Below are positions 20,409-30,082 of a DNA stretch of 39,602 nt, piece by piece (the stretch's first letter is position 1; each line of letters opens with the position of its first letter). The DNA is from a virus. The notes below the pieces were generated by a model. It was not told the origin of the DNA. It did no database searches and was given only the letters and a program-made list of their open reading frames with translations. Position numbers and translations under genes: made by a program. The stretch spans positions 1 to 39,602 of IMG/VR virus record IMGVR_UViG_3300025162_000013; one strand, written 5' to 3'.

Positions 20409-21185
20409 ATGGCAAATGAAAACCAATCAACAGAAGACGAGTTTTTAGGAGACTTAGCTAACAATGGTTCAAACGACCCATTTGATGGCACTCCTGATGA
20501 CCTTTTTGAAGCTCCTACCGAGACCAAAAAGGAAGAAAATGTTGAAGAAAAGGTTGAAAAAGTCCCCTTCAACAAAGACCCTAAAATTCAAAGGTTCATA
20601 GAAAAGCAGGTAGAACGAAAACTTTCCGAAAGAACCATTGAGCAACCAGTAAGAGAATCAAAGATAGATACTTCAGAATCTCCTTATGGAGATATTCTCA
20701 AAGAAATCATAGGTGATGACACTCCTGAAAAGAGAAACGCAATAGATAAGTTCAATCGTACCTTTTTGGAGCGAGAAGAACGCATTACGAGCTCTATCAG
20801 AGAAGAATCAAATCAAGAACGCCAAGCAGAGGTGCAAGCCGAAGTGGAAGCGGAAGATACACTTATGACGGGCTTTGAGAACATTGAAGATAGCTATGGA
20901 GTTGACCTATACGCTCCTGAAAACAAGAAGCTAAAAGGACAATTTATAGACTTTATTAAGAAAGTAGCACCCAAAGACGAATATGGTGAGATAGCAGATT
21001 TTCCGGATATTGAAGGAACATTTGAAACATTTCAATCGCTTCGTCAGAGGAGTTCTCAAACAGAACGAGGTAAGGACTTAGCTTCACGTTCTACGGAACG
21101 AGGCAGTAACAGTTCAGCTCCGACTATTAAGGAACAGCCTACTTTTGATAATATTGAATCTATGTTTGATAGACTTGCAGGATAA
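20409..21185 (+). CDS. Scaffolding protein
   Basis: 258 aa, highly charged and helical, placed between portal and major capsid genes as scaffolds are. Acidic disordered start (DEFLGDLANNGSNDPFDGTP), a central coiled region (KIQRFIEKQVERKLSERTIE; REESNQERQAEVQAEVEAED), and a C-terminus TFDNIESMFDRLAG that may bind the coat. It would guide shell assembly and then leave. Assignment rests on composition and position, not on a named family. Confidence 0.75.
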   Translation: MANENQSTEDEFLGDLANNGSNDPFDGTPDDLFEAPTETKKEENVEEKVEKVPFNKDPKIQRFIEKQVERKLSERTIEQPVRESKIDTSESPYGDILKEIIGDDTPEKRNAIDKFNRTFLEREERITSSIREESNQERQAEVQAEVEAEDTLMTGFENIEDSYGVDLYAPENKKLKGQFIDFIKKVAPKDEYGEIADFPDIEGTFETFQSLRQRSSQTERGKDLASRSTERGSNSSAPTIKEQPTFDNIESMFDRLAG

Positions 21186-21209
21186 ATATTATTAAATTAA
21201 AAAAACAAT

Positions 21210-22545
21210 ATGGCAGCAGACCCAACAGCTCCAAATTTGAATATCCAAACAACTACCAACCAGTACCTTTAGTGGTGTGAGGTATGAATCTTTTCTCCCA
21301 AGCAATATAACGGCACCAGCGTGGGTAGACTTGGTTCTTAAGGATAGATAAAATTGTCCTTAATAAAAGGGTTTAACTCGGGGGAACTCCCATTGGGACA
21401 ATCCCGAACCAGCAGAGAGAATAGTTATTTATTAACATTTTATAAATAAGTCTCTCGGGCGTGCGTAACGGTCAGCGGTGAATAAATATAATCCGCATTA
21501 AGAACCCTCACCGAAAGGTGATGATATGACCTGAACACTATGGCAACATAGTGAAGTGAGAAATAGAAAGCTCACGATAACATATTTGAATTTCTTCTTT
21601 GGTGAAGTATTAAGTAACACAAAGAAATGGGACGGTTCACAGATGCTTTTCCCGATTAAATATCAAAAAGGTGTCAATTCAGTAGCTTTTAATGGCTTTG
21701 ATTTCCTCCCAACAACACAACAGCAAGTATCAGTTAATATGACTTTTTATCCGACTTTCGTGGCAACTAATGTCGCCTTAGCGGGAAGTGATTTGTCAGT
21801 TAACAAAACTCCTTCTCAAAAAGTAAAACTTTTGACTCAAATGATGAGTTCAAGAGCACAAGACGGAGCAGACGATGTGGGTAATTTCTTTCAAGGAAAT
21901 GGAACTTCTTTTGGAGGCAAAGCTCCAGCAGGTTTAGGTAACATCGTAGACAGCGGAGCAGTTTCTTCAACTTATGGTGGACTCTCAAGAGCTACCTACA
22001 CAGGTTTGAATGCAACAGTTACAGCTTCATCTGGTACAATTTCTCTTTTAAAAATTAGACAATTATCTAATCCTTTAACAGATGGAAAAGTAGAACCAGA
22101 CCTTTCACTTACAGACTATACAACCTGGTCTTATGTAGAACAGTTGCTACAACCTTTCCAGAGGAACAACTACTCAGATAACTATGACTCAATGAAAGCC
22201 GGAACAGGCTACAAAGGAGGCGTAGGAATCATCTGGGACGGATTGGTAATCCACAGAGACAAGAAAGTTACAACAGGTAATTTTTACCTTTTGAACACAA
22301 AGTTCTTGAAATTCTACGGATTGAATTGGTGGGAAGGAACTCCAGTATCTTTGATGGACAAAAAGATTGAAGGAAACATCTACGACTATATGAATCCAGC
22401 TTCAGCGACAAAAGCTTTCACTTGGACAAATTGGATTAGAGCTTATAACCAAGGAGCTATCAATGGATTTATGATTCTCGGTGGACAATTAATTTGTACC
22501 GACCCACAAAGAAACGGAGTTTTGACAGGAATTACAGGAATATAA
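21210..22545 (+). CDS. Major capsid protein, split by a group I intron (join 21210-21269, 21577-22545)
   Basis: Exon 1 encodes MAADPTAPNLNIQTTTNQYL and runs into TAG in the intron. Exon 2 resumes in phase with ITYLNFFFGEVLSNTKKWDG and continues with HK97-coat-like sequence (PTFVATNVALAGSDLSVNKT; ending GGQLICTDPQRNGVLTGITG). Spliced length 342 aa, usual for small HK97-fold coats; the unspliced exon 2 frame alone would start inside the intron at a GTG. It follows the scaffold gene by 24 bases. A copy without the intron in a related phage would settle the junction. Confidence 0.8.
21270..21576 (+). ncRNA. Group I self-splicing intron in the coat gene (307 nt, no ORF)
   Basis: P1: exon GUACCUU (21263-21269) with IGS GAGGUAU (21279-21285), giving the U-G pair at the 5' splice site. 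P3: AGGGUU (21368-21373)/AACCCU (21503-21508). P4-P5: CGGGGGAACUCCCAUUGGGA then CAAUCCCG, close to phage T4 td. P6 arms AGAGA/UCUCU and UUAUUUAU/AUAAAUAA. P7: GGUCA (21470-21474)/UGACC (21527-21531) after the typical GAUAUGACC. P7.1 GCGG/CCGC, P8 UCACC-GAAA-GGUGA, P9 CACUAUG-GCAA-CAUAGUG. Ends with G before AUAACA, which can form P10. Subgroup IA-like. Confidence 0.85.
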
Positions 22546-22565
22546 TTAACCCAAAATAAAACATT

Positions 22566-23165
22566 ATGAGCAATGCATTTGACAAAACAATAGACAGTGC
22601 GTTACCTATCGTTGCTATTAATGGGTTAATTACTCACAATAATGTTGATATGTCTGATTCTTCAACTGTTCTTCTTCCAGCAGGAACAACAATTGGAGGT
22701 TCGTCATTAACAGCATTAGGAACGATTACATCTTCTTCAGCACAAGCATTGGCAGTAGGTCTTAACGGACTTACTAACCCAGCTTTCAATGTGGATTCTT
22801 CAACGGGTTCACAGGCAGATGGAGTAAATGTAAAAGGTTTAGCAGCAGGTAACGGTGCACAAGTATCAGTAATAACTTCTGGTACAAATGCACCACTAAC
22901 GATTAATGCAGCAGGTTCAGGCACAATTACTATTGGCGGCGTATCAACAGGAGCAATTACATTAACAAGGGCTACAACCTTTACTAATGGAGTTACTATT
23001 GGTGCATCAAAATCAATAGCAAGTGCAGGAACAGGTGCAACTGGAACAGTCCTTGCTGATTTAAAAAACGCAGCAGCAGGTACACTTTCAGGAACAGCAT
23101 TAAATGTTGAGATAAGCATCGGTGGAGTACCTTATTACTTCGCAGTTTATCCAACAAAAACATAA
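22566..23165 (+). CDS. Ala/Thr/Gly-rich virion protein, likely capsid decoration or fibre (199 aa)
   Basis: Low-complexity beta-rich sequence (TIDSALPIVAINGLITHNNV; GLNGLTNPAFNVDSSTGSQA; ISIGGVPYYFAVYPTKT) like head-fibre and decoration proteins encoded after the coat gene. No membrane segment or catalytic motif. The long minus ORF here is an alternate-frame shadow. Confidence 0.6.
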   Translation: MSNAFDKTIDSALPIVAINGLITHNNVDMSDSSTVLLPAGTTIGGSSLTALGTITSSSAQALAVGLNGLTNPAFNVDSSTGSQADGVNVKGLAAGNGAQVSVITSGTNAPLTINAAGSGTITIGGVSTGAITLTRATTFTNGVTIGASKSIASAGTGATGTVLADLKNAAAGTLSGTALNVEISIGGVPYYFAVYPTKT

Positions 23166-23186
23166 TATTATTAACAAAAAACAAAA

Positions 23187-23975
23187 ATGAGCTATATATC
23201 AGATAAAGATTCCGCTCCTCTTTCCTTAATGGGAGTAAACGGCGGAAACACTTCAACAGATGCTTCTCTTTCAACACTCGTTGGAGCAGAATTTAAAACA
23301 GGTGATGGCAGAACATTCGTTTTGGTGCAGAACGGTGGTACGGCTTTAATATCAGGAGTAATGATACAAAGCCCAGCTTCAATCGGAGCTAACCACACAG
23401 GTTTGGCAGTTTCAGGTGCCGCCACAGTAAACGTAATCGGTTCAACAACCGTTACAGTTACAATGGGAGGTACTTTGGCAACAGCTAATCAATATGCAGG
23501 AGGTTATGCAATCGTGTCAGCAGGTTTAGGTATCGGACAAACCCTAAAGATTGCTTCACACCCAGCAGCAACATCTTCAGGAACTTGCGTACTTACATTG
23601 GAAGACCCATTGTCAGTCGCATTAGACACAACTTCAAAAATTTCATTAACACTTCCTCAATATGGAAGCCAAAATGGAACAGATGTCACAACATCAGGAG
23701 TTATTGTCGCTCCATCAACACCAACAGGAAGAATTATTGGTGCTACAATCTATCCTATCCCAGCTTCAACAACAACAGTTCCTACTTATGGATTTATCCA
23801 GACAAGAGGAGCTTGTGGAGTATTGAATCAAGGTGGCACAACCATTGGATTAGGACTTTCAATCGGTTCAGCAGCTGGTTCTTTGGCAACAGCATCAACT
23901 ACAACAGCAAGGCACGCAGTTGCAACAGTTGCAGGAGAAGATGGAAAAGTACAGATGGTAACATTACAATTGTAA
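23187..23975 (+). CDS. Capsid decoration-like protein (262 aa)
   Basis: Starts MSYISDKDSAPLSLMGVNGG; beta-rich with many Gly/Thr/Ser (GRTFVLVQNGGTALISGVMI; LKIASHPAATSSGTCVLTLE; GEDGKVQMVTLQL). The pattern of two small beta proteins behind the coat fits head decoration. The plus ORF in a second frame (23585-24010) is a shadow. Confidence 0.6.
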   Translation: MSYISDKDSAPLSLMGVNGGNTSTDASLSTLVGAEFKTGDGRTFVLVQNGGTALISGVMIQSPASIGANHTGLAVSGAATVNVIGSTTVTVTMGGTLATANQYAGGYAIVSAGLGIGQTLKIASHPAATSSGTCVLTLEDPLSVALDTTSKISLTLPQYGSQNGTDVTTSGVIVAPSTPTGRIIGATIYPIPASTTTVPTYGFIQTRGACGVLNQGGTTIGLGLSIGSAAGSLATASTTTARHAVATVAGEDGKVQMVTLQL

Positions 23976-24116
23976 TAATTGTTCAACTCAGTCCCCTTGT
24001 GAGGGATTGAGATTGGATAGTTATCCAAACCATATTAATTAAGTGGGCTTCTATAATCGCTCTACGAGCTATTACAGGGCTTACAAGGCACACCACGCCT
24101 GAAGTTGGTATTATAT
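23976..24116 (+). promoter_or_regulatory. Hairpin-rich leader between decoration and neck genes
   Basis: CTCAGTCCC (23987-23995) / GGGATTGAG (24003-24011); TTGGAT/ATCCAA (24013-24028); TAAT-c-GCTC-tac-GAGC-t-ATTA (24054-24074); AGGC/GCCT (24086-24100). Four hairpins in about 115 bases ahead of an ATG without SD. The first could act as a weak terminator but has no T-run. Confidence 0.45.
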
Positions 24117-24599
24117 ATGGAAGACCCAAAGTTGACAGCAGAAACGCCTAAAACTAATCCGAATTATTTAAATGGCGTATTTTATTTCAGTAACGCTTCG
24201 GAAGAGGACTTTATAGCATTATGGAACAATGTAGAATACATATTTCCAGCAATGACTTGTTCGCCAATGTTGATAGCAAATGAACCACCTGAAAATGTTC
24301 AGGAGATTAGAAAGAGATTTGCTCTTACTTGGGCCCAAAAGCAATGGTATGCAGGCAGAGAGTATAAGAAAATGGTTAAAGAGGGTGGAAGAATACCAGC
24401 TATTCCAAATGAGAAAGTTTATGAGCCACTTATCCAGATGTGTCTTAATCCATTACCGATAGTTCAAGTTAAAACCAAAAAGAAAGGAGAAGAAAAGACG
24501 AGATACAAAGGAAGCAAACCAGTAAATAAAAAAGATAATCTGAATGAAATTTTCAAAGACGATTCTGAAAGCGTAGTAGCACAATTACCAGAAGACTAA
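24117..24599 (+). CDS. Hypothetical virion or neck protein (160 aa)
   Basis: Start at 24117 (MEDPKLTAETPKTNPNYLNG). Contains FIALWNNVEYIFPAMTCSPM and IRKRFALTWAQKQWYAGREY, then a basic C-terminus (KTKKKGEEKTRYKGSKPVNK). Similar small proteins follow decoration genes in podovirus-like genomes, from memory. Function not known. Confidence 0.55.
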   Translation: MEDPKLTAETPKTNPNYLNGVFYFSNASEEDFIALWNNVEYIFPAMTCSPMLIANEPPENVQEIRKRFALTWAQKQWYAGREYKKMVKEGGRIPAIPNEKVYEPLIQMCLNPLPIVQVKTKKKGEEKTRYKGSKPVNKKDNLNEIFKDDSESVVAQLPED

Positions 24600-24600
24600 G

Positions 24601-25311
24601 ATGAAGATACCTTCAAAACAACAAGTTTCCGTTCAAATAGCCGACCAGAAGCGACATCAGATTTTAGAAGGTGTTCAAATTGCGAAACGTGTGGATGTGC
24701 TAAGAAATGCACTTGCAGAACTTGAACGCAACCAAAAGAACTTTATAGAACAAAGCACCAAAGAACTTACCGAAGTTACGGAGAAACTTTATACAAAGAA
24801 AACAGTCCTTGAAAGAGAAATTAAAGAAGCTGAGATTAAACTGGAAGAATTGAGAAAACCCTTAGATGAAGAATGGGGCAGGGCTACCGAAAAGAAGTTA
24901 GAATTAGAAGCATATGCAAACCAACTGGCAGTTAAGAAATTAAACTTTAACCTTGATAAAGATGAGTTTTTAAAGAAACAAGACAAACTTATTAAACTTG
25001 AAAAACATAACGATTTAATTCAAGAACAGTTTGAAAGATTGTTAGAGGAAGCAAAGGAGGAAAAGTTATCAGCCGACCAGATGTTAAAAGACTCAATAGC
25101 CAACCGAGATGAGATAGAAAAGGAACTTGCTGAAAGATTATTGGCAGTTTCAGTGAAAGAAGAAAAGGTTAACTTTGACTTACAGGCTAACGAACACATT
25201 AAAGAAATTAACGAAAGAAAAGAAAAAGAATTAAATATTAGGGAGAGGCAAATAAAAGATTTATATTCAACTTACGAAAGAAACTTAAAAAGAAATGTTA
25301 GACGAAAATAG
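24601..25311 (+). CDS. Long coiled-coil protein (236 aa)
   Basis: Almost entirely heptad-like charged helix (LRNALAELERNQKNFIEQST; EREIKEAEIKLEELRKPLDE; REIKEINERKEKELNIRE style segments), ending basic (YERNLKRNVRRK). Could be a scaffold-, neck- or fibre-associated rod. It abuts the previous gene and overlaps the next by 17 bases. Confidence 0.6.
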   Translation: MKIPSKQQVSVQIADQKRHQILEGVQIAKRVDVLRNALAELERNQKNFIEQSTKELTEVTEKLYTKKTVLEREIKEAEIKLEELRKPLDEEWGRATEKKLELEAYANQLAVKKLNFNLDKDEFLKKQDKLIKLEKHNDLIQEQFERLLEEAKEEKLSADQMLKDSIANRDEIEKELAERLLAVSVKEEKVNFDLQANEHIKEINERKEKELNIRERQIKDLYSTYERNLKRNVRRK

Positions 25312-25561
25312 CAATTCAACAATTTTATGTGCATTAAATACTGATGGGATTGGTATTGTACAGGTTAAAGTAAATCCAGTTAATCACGCTTTAGAAATAG
25401 ATGATAATACTACTGGAAGCGATAACGGAAACAATCTTGGTAATGCTATGTTAGACCAAAATTCAAGACCAGTATGGATTGCTGAAAGTTCAAATGGAGA
25501 TGGTACATTAGTAGAAGTATATGGTGATACTAACGGTAATTTATTAGTAAATTCAAATTAA
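25295..25561 (+). CDS. Tail-fibre-associated repeat protein (88 aa)
   Basis: Two copies of a roughly 37-residue module: MLDENSNSTILCALNTDGIG ... HALEIDDN and MLDQNSRPVWIAESSNGDGT ... GNLLVNSN. A third copy starts the next protein (GIDQNSRASLTGISSVDGKT ... HRLLIDTA). Probably a small beta hairpin unit for attachment of the fibre. Inference from repeats only. Confidence 0.55.
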   Translation: MLDENSNSTILCALNTDGIGIVQVKVNPVNHALEIDDNTTGSDNGNNLGNAMLDQNSRPVWIAESSNGDGTLVEVYGDTNGNLLVNSN

Positions 25562-25562
25562 T

Positions 25563-27026
25563 ATGGCAAATGCCGGAATAGACCAAAATTCAAGAGCTTC
25601 ATTGACAGGAATATCTTCTGTTGATGGAAAAACAATTGTTCCTTTGTATTGCGACCCGACGACGCATAGGTTGCTTATAGACACAGCAGGTTCTTCTAAT
25701 ATTATTATCGGAACATCTACTATAACTTCAGGTTCTAATGGGAAGATTTTATATGATAACAATGGAGTAGTAGGAGAACTTACCAACAACTTTGAAGTAA
25801 CCACTAATAAGGCAACTGATTTTACAACTATAAATAATACTCTTTATCCGACAGTTCAGGCTGTAAATAATCAGATAATAACCTCTGTAACAGGTCTTTT
25901 AGACTATCGTGGAAGCTACAATGCTTCAGTAAACACTTTCCCAGCCACAGGCGGTTCGGGAACTGCAGGAGCTATCTTGAAAGGAGACTTTTGGATTTGC
26001 TCGGTAGCTGGAACTTTAGGAGGGACTTCTGTAACTCCAGGAGATTTGATTATTGCTTTAGTAGATACTCCAGGACAGACAGCAAGTAATTGGGATTTAA
26101 TCCAACACGATATAAATGGAGCTTACTTGATGACCAATGGTTCAGTAACTGGAGCTACTTCCCAAGCACAGGTATTCACAAACACATTACAAATTACAGC
26201 ACTGACAGCTTCTCAGGCAGTAGTAACAGATGCTTCTAAAAATCTTGTTTCGCTGGCTTATACAAATTTAAATACAGGCTCGACAATAGTTTCAAGGGAT
26301 ACTAATGGAAATGCTAATTTCGTTAATGTAATTTCAACAACAGTTGCTACTGCAACATCAGGACAGACTATCGCTTTAACTGCTGGGAGTGCGAGGATAC
26401 AAGAGGCAACCGGAACCTTAAATATTACATATAACTTACCCGATGCTACTACGGGATTTTTAGGAACAACTTATGAATTTAATAATGACTCAACTGGAAC
26501 AATAACAGTTTATAAAAATGACGGAACAACACTTATAACAACAGTTCCATCGGGTGGATATATGATAGTTATTTGTTCTAATAATTCTACTACAAATGGA
26601 TTATGGGATTATCATTTTTGGTTGGCAAATAATGTTCAATCAGGAACATCGTTGACAGCTTTTAATTCATCAATATCAGGAACGACTTCTACTTTTAATC
26701 AAACTATAAATGCTCCAAATACAGTTACAGTTTCTTCTAACGCTGGCACCGTTCCAATTACTTACCGAATAAACAACTTCACAAACAGTTCGGCTTCAGC
26801 AATGACGATTACTATGTCAGTAACAAGTGCTGTAGATGGACAACAGTGTATTGTTAGAATTTATGACGCTTCAGGGGCAACCAAAGGAATTACTTGGGTA
26901 AACACAGAAAACAGTGCAAATATAACAGCACCAGCAACATCAGCAGGAAGCACAACAATACCATTAACGGTCGGGTTCATTTTTAATGGGGTTACATCAA
27001 AATGGACTTGCGAGGCTTATTCATAA
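25563..27026 (+). CDS. Tail fibre or spike protein (487 aa)
   Basis: N-terminal attachment module shared with the 88-aa protein (residues 4-40), then GKILYDNNGVVGELTNN, also found in the fibre at 35848 (GLFLYDNNGVLGEVAG). The rest is Thr/Ser/Asn-rich beta repeats (TLQITALTASQAVVTDASKN; TTYEFNNDSTGTITVYKNDG) typical of trimeric fibres. Probably binds the host surface. No hydrolase motif seen. Confidence 0.7.
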   Translation: MANAGIDQNSRASLTGISSVDGKTIVPLYCDPTTHRLLIDTAGSSNIIIGTSTITSGSNGKILYDNNGVVGELTNNFEVTTNKATDFTTINNTLYPTVQAVNNQIITSVTGLLDYRGSYNASVNTFPATGGSGTAGAILKGDFWICSVAGTLGGTSVTPGDLIIALVDTPGQTASNWDLIQHDINGAYLMTNGSVTGATSQAQVFTNTLQITALTASQAVVTDASKNLVSLAYTNLNTGSTIVSRDTNGNANFVNVISTTVATATSGQTIALTAGSARIQEATGTLNITYNLPDATTGFLGTTYEFNNDSTGTITVYKNDGTTLITTVPSGGYMIVICSNNSTTNGLWDYHFWLANNVQSGTSLTAFNSSISGTTSTFNQTINAPNTVTVSSNAGTVPITYRINNFTNSSASAMTITMSVTSAVDGQQCIVRIYDASGATKGITWVNTENSANITAPATSAGSTTIPLTVGFIFNGVTSKWTCEAYS

Positions 27027-27851
27027 ATGTCATCAACTATAAAAATATTAGCTATAGGGGGAGGAGGTTCTGGTGGAACTGGAGACAATGGACAATTTTT
27101 TGGTGGCGGTGGAGGATCTGGAGGATTTCAATATGACTCATCTCACATTGTTACGTCTCAAACATATACTATTACAGTTGGTTCTGGGGGAATTAGTGTT
27201 GGTACTAACACTAATGGAAATACTGGTGGAAATTCAGTTTTTGATAATATTACTGCTAATGGTGGCGGTGGTGGAAGTTATAATCGTAATGCAAGTAATG
27301 GCGGTTCAGGAGGTGGCGGCGGAGCAGATGCAGGTGGATCTATCTCTTATTCTGGAGGTTCTACATTATCAGGTGTTTCAGGAATTGGCCCAGGAGGGAT
27401 AAATAATCAAGGTTTTGGTGGTGGAAATGGATATTTTAATCTTAATCAAGGTGGTGGAGGAGGCGGAGCAGGAGCAGTAGGCGTTAATGGCAATACAACT
27501 GGTAATGGCGGGGCAGGATTTTCAAATTCTATTACAGGTTCTTCGGTAACTTATGCAGGTGGTGGTGGTGGAAATGTCGGTGCTGGGGGTTCAGGAGGTG
27601 GCGGTGGGCATGGTTCATCTGGAACAAATGGTTTAGGCGGAGGCGGAGGGGCTGAAGGGGGTGCTGGAGGTTCAGGAATAGTTATAATATCTTTTGCGAC
27701 CAATGGAAGTTCAGGAGTTTATAGCTATTCAACCACAGGAAGTCCATCAGTAACTACAAGTGGAGGAAATACTATTATTTCTTATGCTAGTTCGGGTTCC
27801 TTTACTCCACAAACATCATTAAATCAAGGTAATATGTTAATGTTTTTTTAA
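27027..27851 (+). CDS. Glycine-rich fibre tip / adhesin-like protein (274 aa)
   Basis: Built of poly-glycine loops (GGGGSGGTGDNG; NGGGGGSYNRNASNGGSGGG; GGGGAEGGAGGSGIVIISF), the pattern of glycine-rich receptor-recognition domains at phage fibre tips (T-even Gp38-like, also seen in many podovirus fibres). The GIVIISF strand after the Gly loops is typical. It directly follows the fibre gene, so likely its tip. Confidence 0.65.
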   Translation: MSSTIKILAIGGGGSGGTGDNGQFFGGGGGSGGFQYDSSHIVTSQTYTITVGSGGISVGTNTNGNTGGNSVFDNITANGGGGGSYNRNASNGGSGGGGGADAGGSISYSGGSTLSGVSGIGPGGINNQGFGGGNGYFNLNQGGGGGGAGAVGVNGNTTGNGGAGFSNSITGSSVTYAGGGGGNVGAGGSGGGGGHGSSGTNGLGGGGGAEGGAGGSGIVIISFATNGSSGVYSYSTTGSPSVTTSGGNTIISYASSGSFTPQTSLNQGNMLMFF

Positions 27852-29756
27852 ATGATTTCACAAGAACAAAATTCAAACGGAGACTTAGAATGGGTAATTG
27901 ATTCTCCACAGAATGGAACTTCAGATAGCCCTGAAAGTGGTTTTGCTGATATGAGAAATGTGAATATAGATAGTATTCCTGGAATTGCTTTGTGTAATTA
28001 TAAACTTCAACCGCAAACTCCAGTAGCAAGTAGCGGAACTATTAGTGTATTAAATTATACAAACGGAATATATACATTAAGTACTTCAGTTCTTTATGGA
28101 ACATTGATTAACGTGAGTTCAGGAATACCAGGAGTTTCAGGAGCAAATTATTATTGGTTTGGGGGGGCGGGATTTACGGGTACAGGAGGAACAAGTGGAT
28201 TTCTTGCTTCTGTATTTGACCCAGCACATTCTTTTACAACTTATCCGACTGTTACTGGTAACGGAAGTGCAACCTATAGTGTTGTCAGTTTAGGACAACC
28301 AAAATGTTATGCAATAGATACTGGAAGAAACGGACAAAATTTTAATTATTATATTTTAGATAGTTATGGACAAGTTTGGACTAATTATTATGGAAATGTT
28401 GGAATTTCATTTAATAGTATTTGGGTTCAATTAAAAGGAAACCTAACAGGAAATGGTGCTAATAATTACGCCTATGGAAATGGAATTTGTTTTTATAAAA
28501 AATACTTATTCGTTTATAGGGATAAAGCAATAGATGTTTTTGACGCTTACGGTCAAGAAGCAACTCCTTATAGTTGGACACAAAATTGGTACACAACCTT
28601 TAACGCTACTAATGGTTCAGCTTGCCCTCACCCTGCTATTTGGGGGCAAAACGACAGACAGTATTACGGAGATACAAGTTTCTTAGGGAATATTTATGTT
28701 ACCAATCCAGCGGTTTCTTCACTTGCAAACTTTATTATCAACACCTCAACCCAGCCAACACTTAACTTACCTACAAACGAAGTTATATCATCTCTTTGCG
28801 AACCGAGCATAGACGCTTCCCCTGGAAACTATATTTATTTAGGAACTAATACTTCTCAATACATTTATCCTTGGAATAAAACCCCTCAAGCATATACAGT
28901 CTATAACGCAACCTCAACACAGATACTTACCACTTCTTATGACGCACCTTTAGTTATGCCAGAGGTAGGTTGCTTTGGAATGATTAACATAAACAAGTTA
29001 GTCTATATCTTAGCAGGTCAGAGAGGAAATATTTATTACACAAACGGAAGTTCAATAACGCATTTTTCAAAAATACCTTATCAACCTACACAAACGCCAT
29101 ATCCTATCTTTACTTGGGGAGGGATTATGTCTTTAAGAAACAATTTAGTGGTAGGAGTAGCAGATGCTAATAATAACGCTTCAGGGGTCTATTCTATCGC
29201 TTTGGCAGTGGGTCAGATGTTAAACAATGTAGCAGGAGCAATTAGATATATAGGACAACCTTCAAGCGGAATGGTTAATCCAACAGTCTTAATCCCAAAT
29301 GCGAATGGATTAAATTACTACGCAGGAAGTACAGGGGTTATTGATTACTTAGACACCACAACTCCATCGTTTTATACTTACGACTCTTCAACTACAACAT
29401 TACCCGTAACAGGAACTTCGTATATTGAGTCAGATTTAATCCCAATAGGAACGGCTTTTAGTCCAACTTCAATAAGCAAGGTCAGTGCAAAATTAGATTC
29501 AACTTTAGTTTCAGGAGAGAAGTTTAGAATTTGTATGAGAAGTAACTTATCGGACAGTTATGTAAAAGTCTTTGAACAAACTACGGTAGGTGCGATAGAT
29601 GGAAAAAGTGATAATGGAATACCTCTTAATCAGGGCGACAGTACCGCAACCCCACAGCAAGGTTTAAAATGGGTACAGTTTAGAGCAGATTTAGATTGTT
29701 CTGCATCGGGCAGTAATAGAAGTTTTGTTCGCTTAAAGGAAATTAGATTTTCATAA
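27852..29756 (+). CDS. Large tail/neck protein, DNA-stabilisation-like (634 aa)
   Basis: Begins MISQEQNSNGDLEWVIDSPQ, then GFADMRNVNIDSIPGIALCN, a start I associate with P22 gp10-like tail accessory proteins that plug the head. The middle has repeated beta-propeller-like strands (NTSQYIYPWNKTPQAYTVYN; GQRGNIYYTNGSSITHFSKI); the end is WVQFRADLDCSASGSNRSFV. Role as tail accessory or hub is inferred. Confidence 0.55.
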   Translation: MISQEQNSNGDLEWVIDSPQNGTSDSPESGFADMRNVNIDSIPGIALCNYKLQPQTPVASSGTISVLNYTNGIYTLSTSVLYGTLINVSSGIPGVSGANYYWFGGAGFTGTGGTSGFLASVFDPAHSFTTYPTVTGNGSATYSVVSLGQPKCYAIDTGRNGQNFNYYILDSYGQVWTNYYGNVGISFNSIWVQLKGNLTGNGANNYAYGNGICFYKKYLFVYRDKAIDVFDAYGQEATPYSWTQNWYTTFNATNGSACPHPAIWGQNDRQYYGDTSFLGNIYVTNPAVSSLANFIINTSTQPTLNLPTNEVISSLCEPSIDASPGNYIYLGTNTSQYIYPWNKTPQAYTVYNATSTQILTTSYDAPLVMPEVGCFGMININKLVYILAGQRGNIYYTNGSSITHFSKIPYQPTQTPYPIFTWGGIMSLRNNLVVGVADANNNASGVYSIALAVGQMLNNVAGAIRYIGQPSSGMVNPTVLIPNANGLNYYAGSTGVIDYLDTTTPSFYTYDSSTTTLPVTGTSYIESDLIPIGTAFSPTSISKVSAKLDSTLVSGEKFRICMRSNLSDSYVKVFEQTTVGAIDGKSDNGIPLNQGDSTATPQQGLKWVQFRADLDCSASGSNRSFVRLKEIRFS

Positions 29757-29758
29757 AT

Positions 29759-30067
29759 ATGGAACAAGAAGAATTACAACAAAATCAACCATTACAACCA
29801 CAGCAACAACTGCCTGTAAATAATCCTTTACAACCGACACCAAATACAATTCCTTTTCACCGACATAACGGAAAAGACGCACCAAAAATCAACGCACACG
29901 ACTTATTAGGTTCACCTACAACTTTACAGACTATATCAGTTGCAAGTGCTACTGTCGCACCAACCTACGCTTCACAAGAAGGGACAGTAATAATCCAGTA
30001 TGATACAACTCACTGGGTTATGTGGATTAGGATTAATTCATTGTGGAAGTCAGCAACATTTTCATAA
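29759..30067 (+). CDS. Small tail-associated protein with HxHNG motif (102 aa)
   Basis: Gln/Pro-rich N-terminus (LQQNQPLQPQQQLPVNNPLQ), then PFHRHNGKDAPKINAHDLLG, a motif recurring in phage tail proteins (HxHxGxDxPKI), and a beta end (VIIQYDTTHWVMWIRINSLW). Likely part of the tail tip or fibre connector. Confidence 0.55.
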   Translation: MEQEELQQNQPLQPQQQLPVNNPLQPTPNTIPFHRHNGKDAPKINAHDLLGSPTTLQTISVASATVAPTYASQEGTVIIQYDTTHWVMWIRINSLWKSATFS

Positions 30068-30082
30068 TTAAACAAAACAAAA

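Noticed and set aside
22523-22545. TTGACA ... TATAAT at the end of the coat gene as a promoter
   Set aside because: Spacer is only 13 bases, too short for sigma-70.
22634-23119. 161-aa minus ORF
   Set aside because: Shadow of the low-complexity decoration gene; Val/Pro/Ala-rich translation typical of an antisense frame.
27027-27851. Repetitive GGTGGCGG tracts as a possible CRISPR or satellite
   Set aside because: They encode poly-glycine loops of a fibre tip; no regular spacers.
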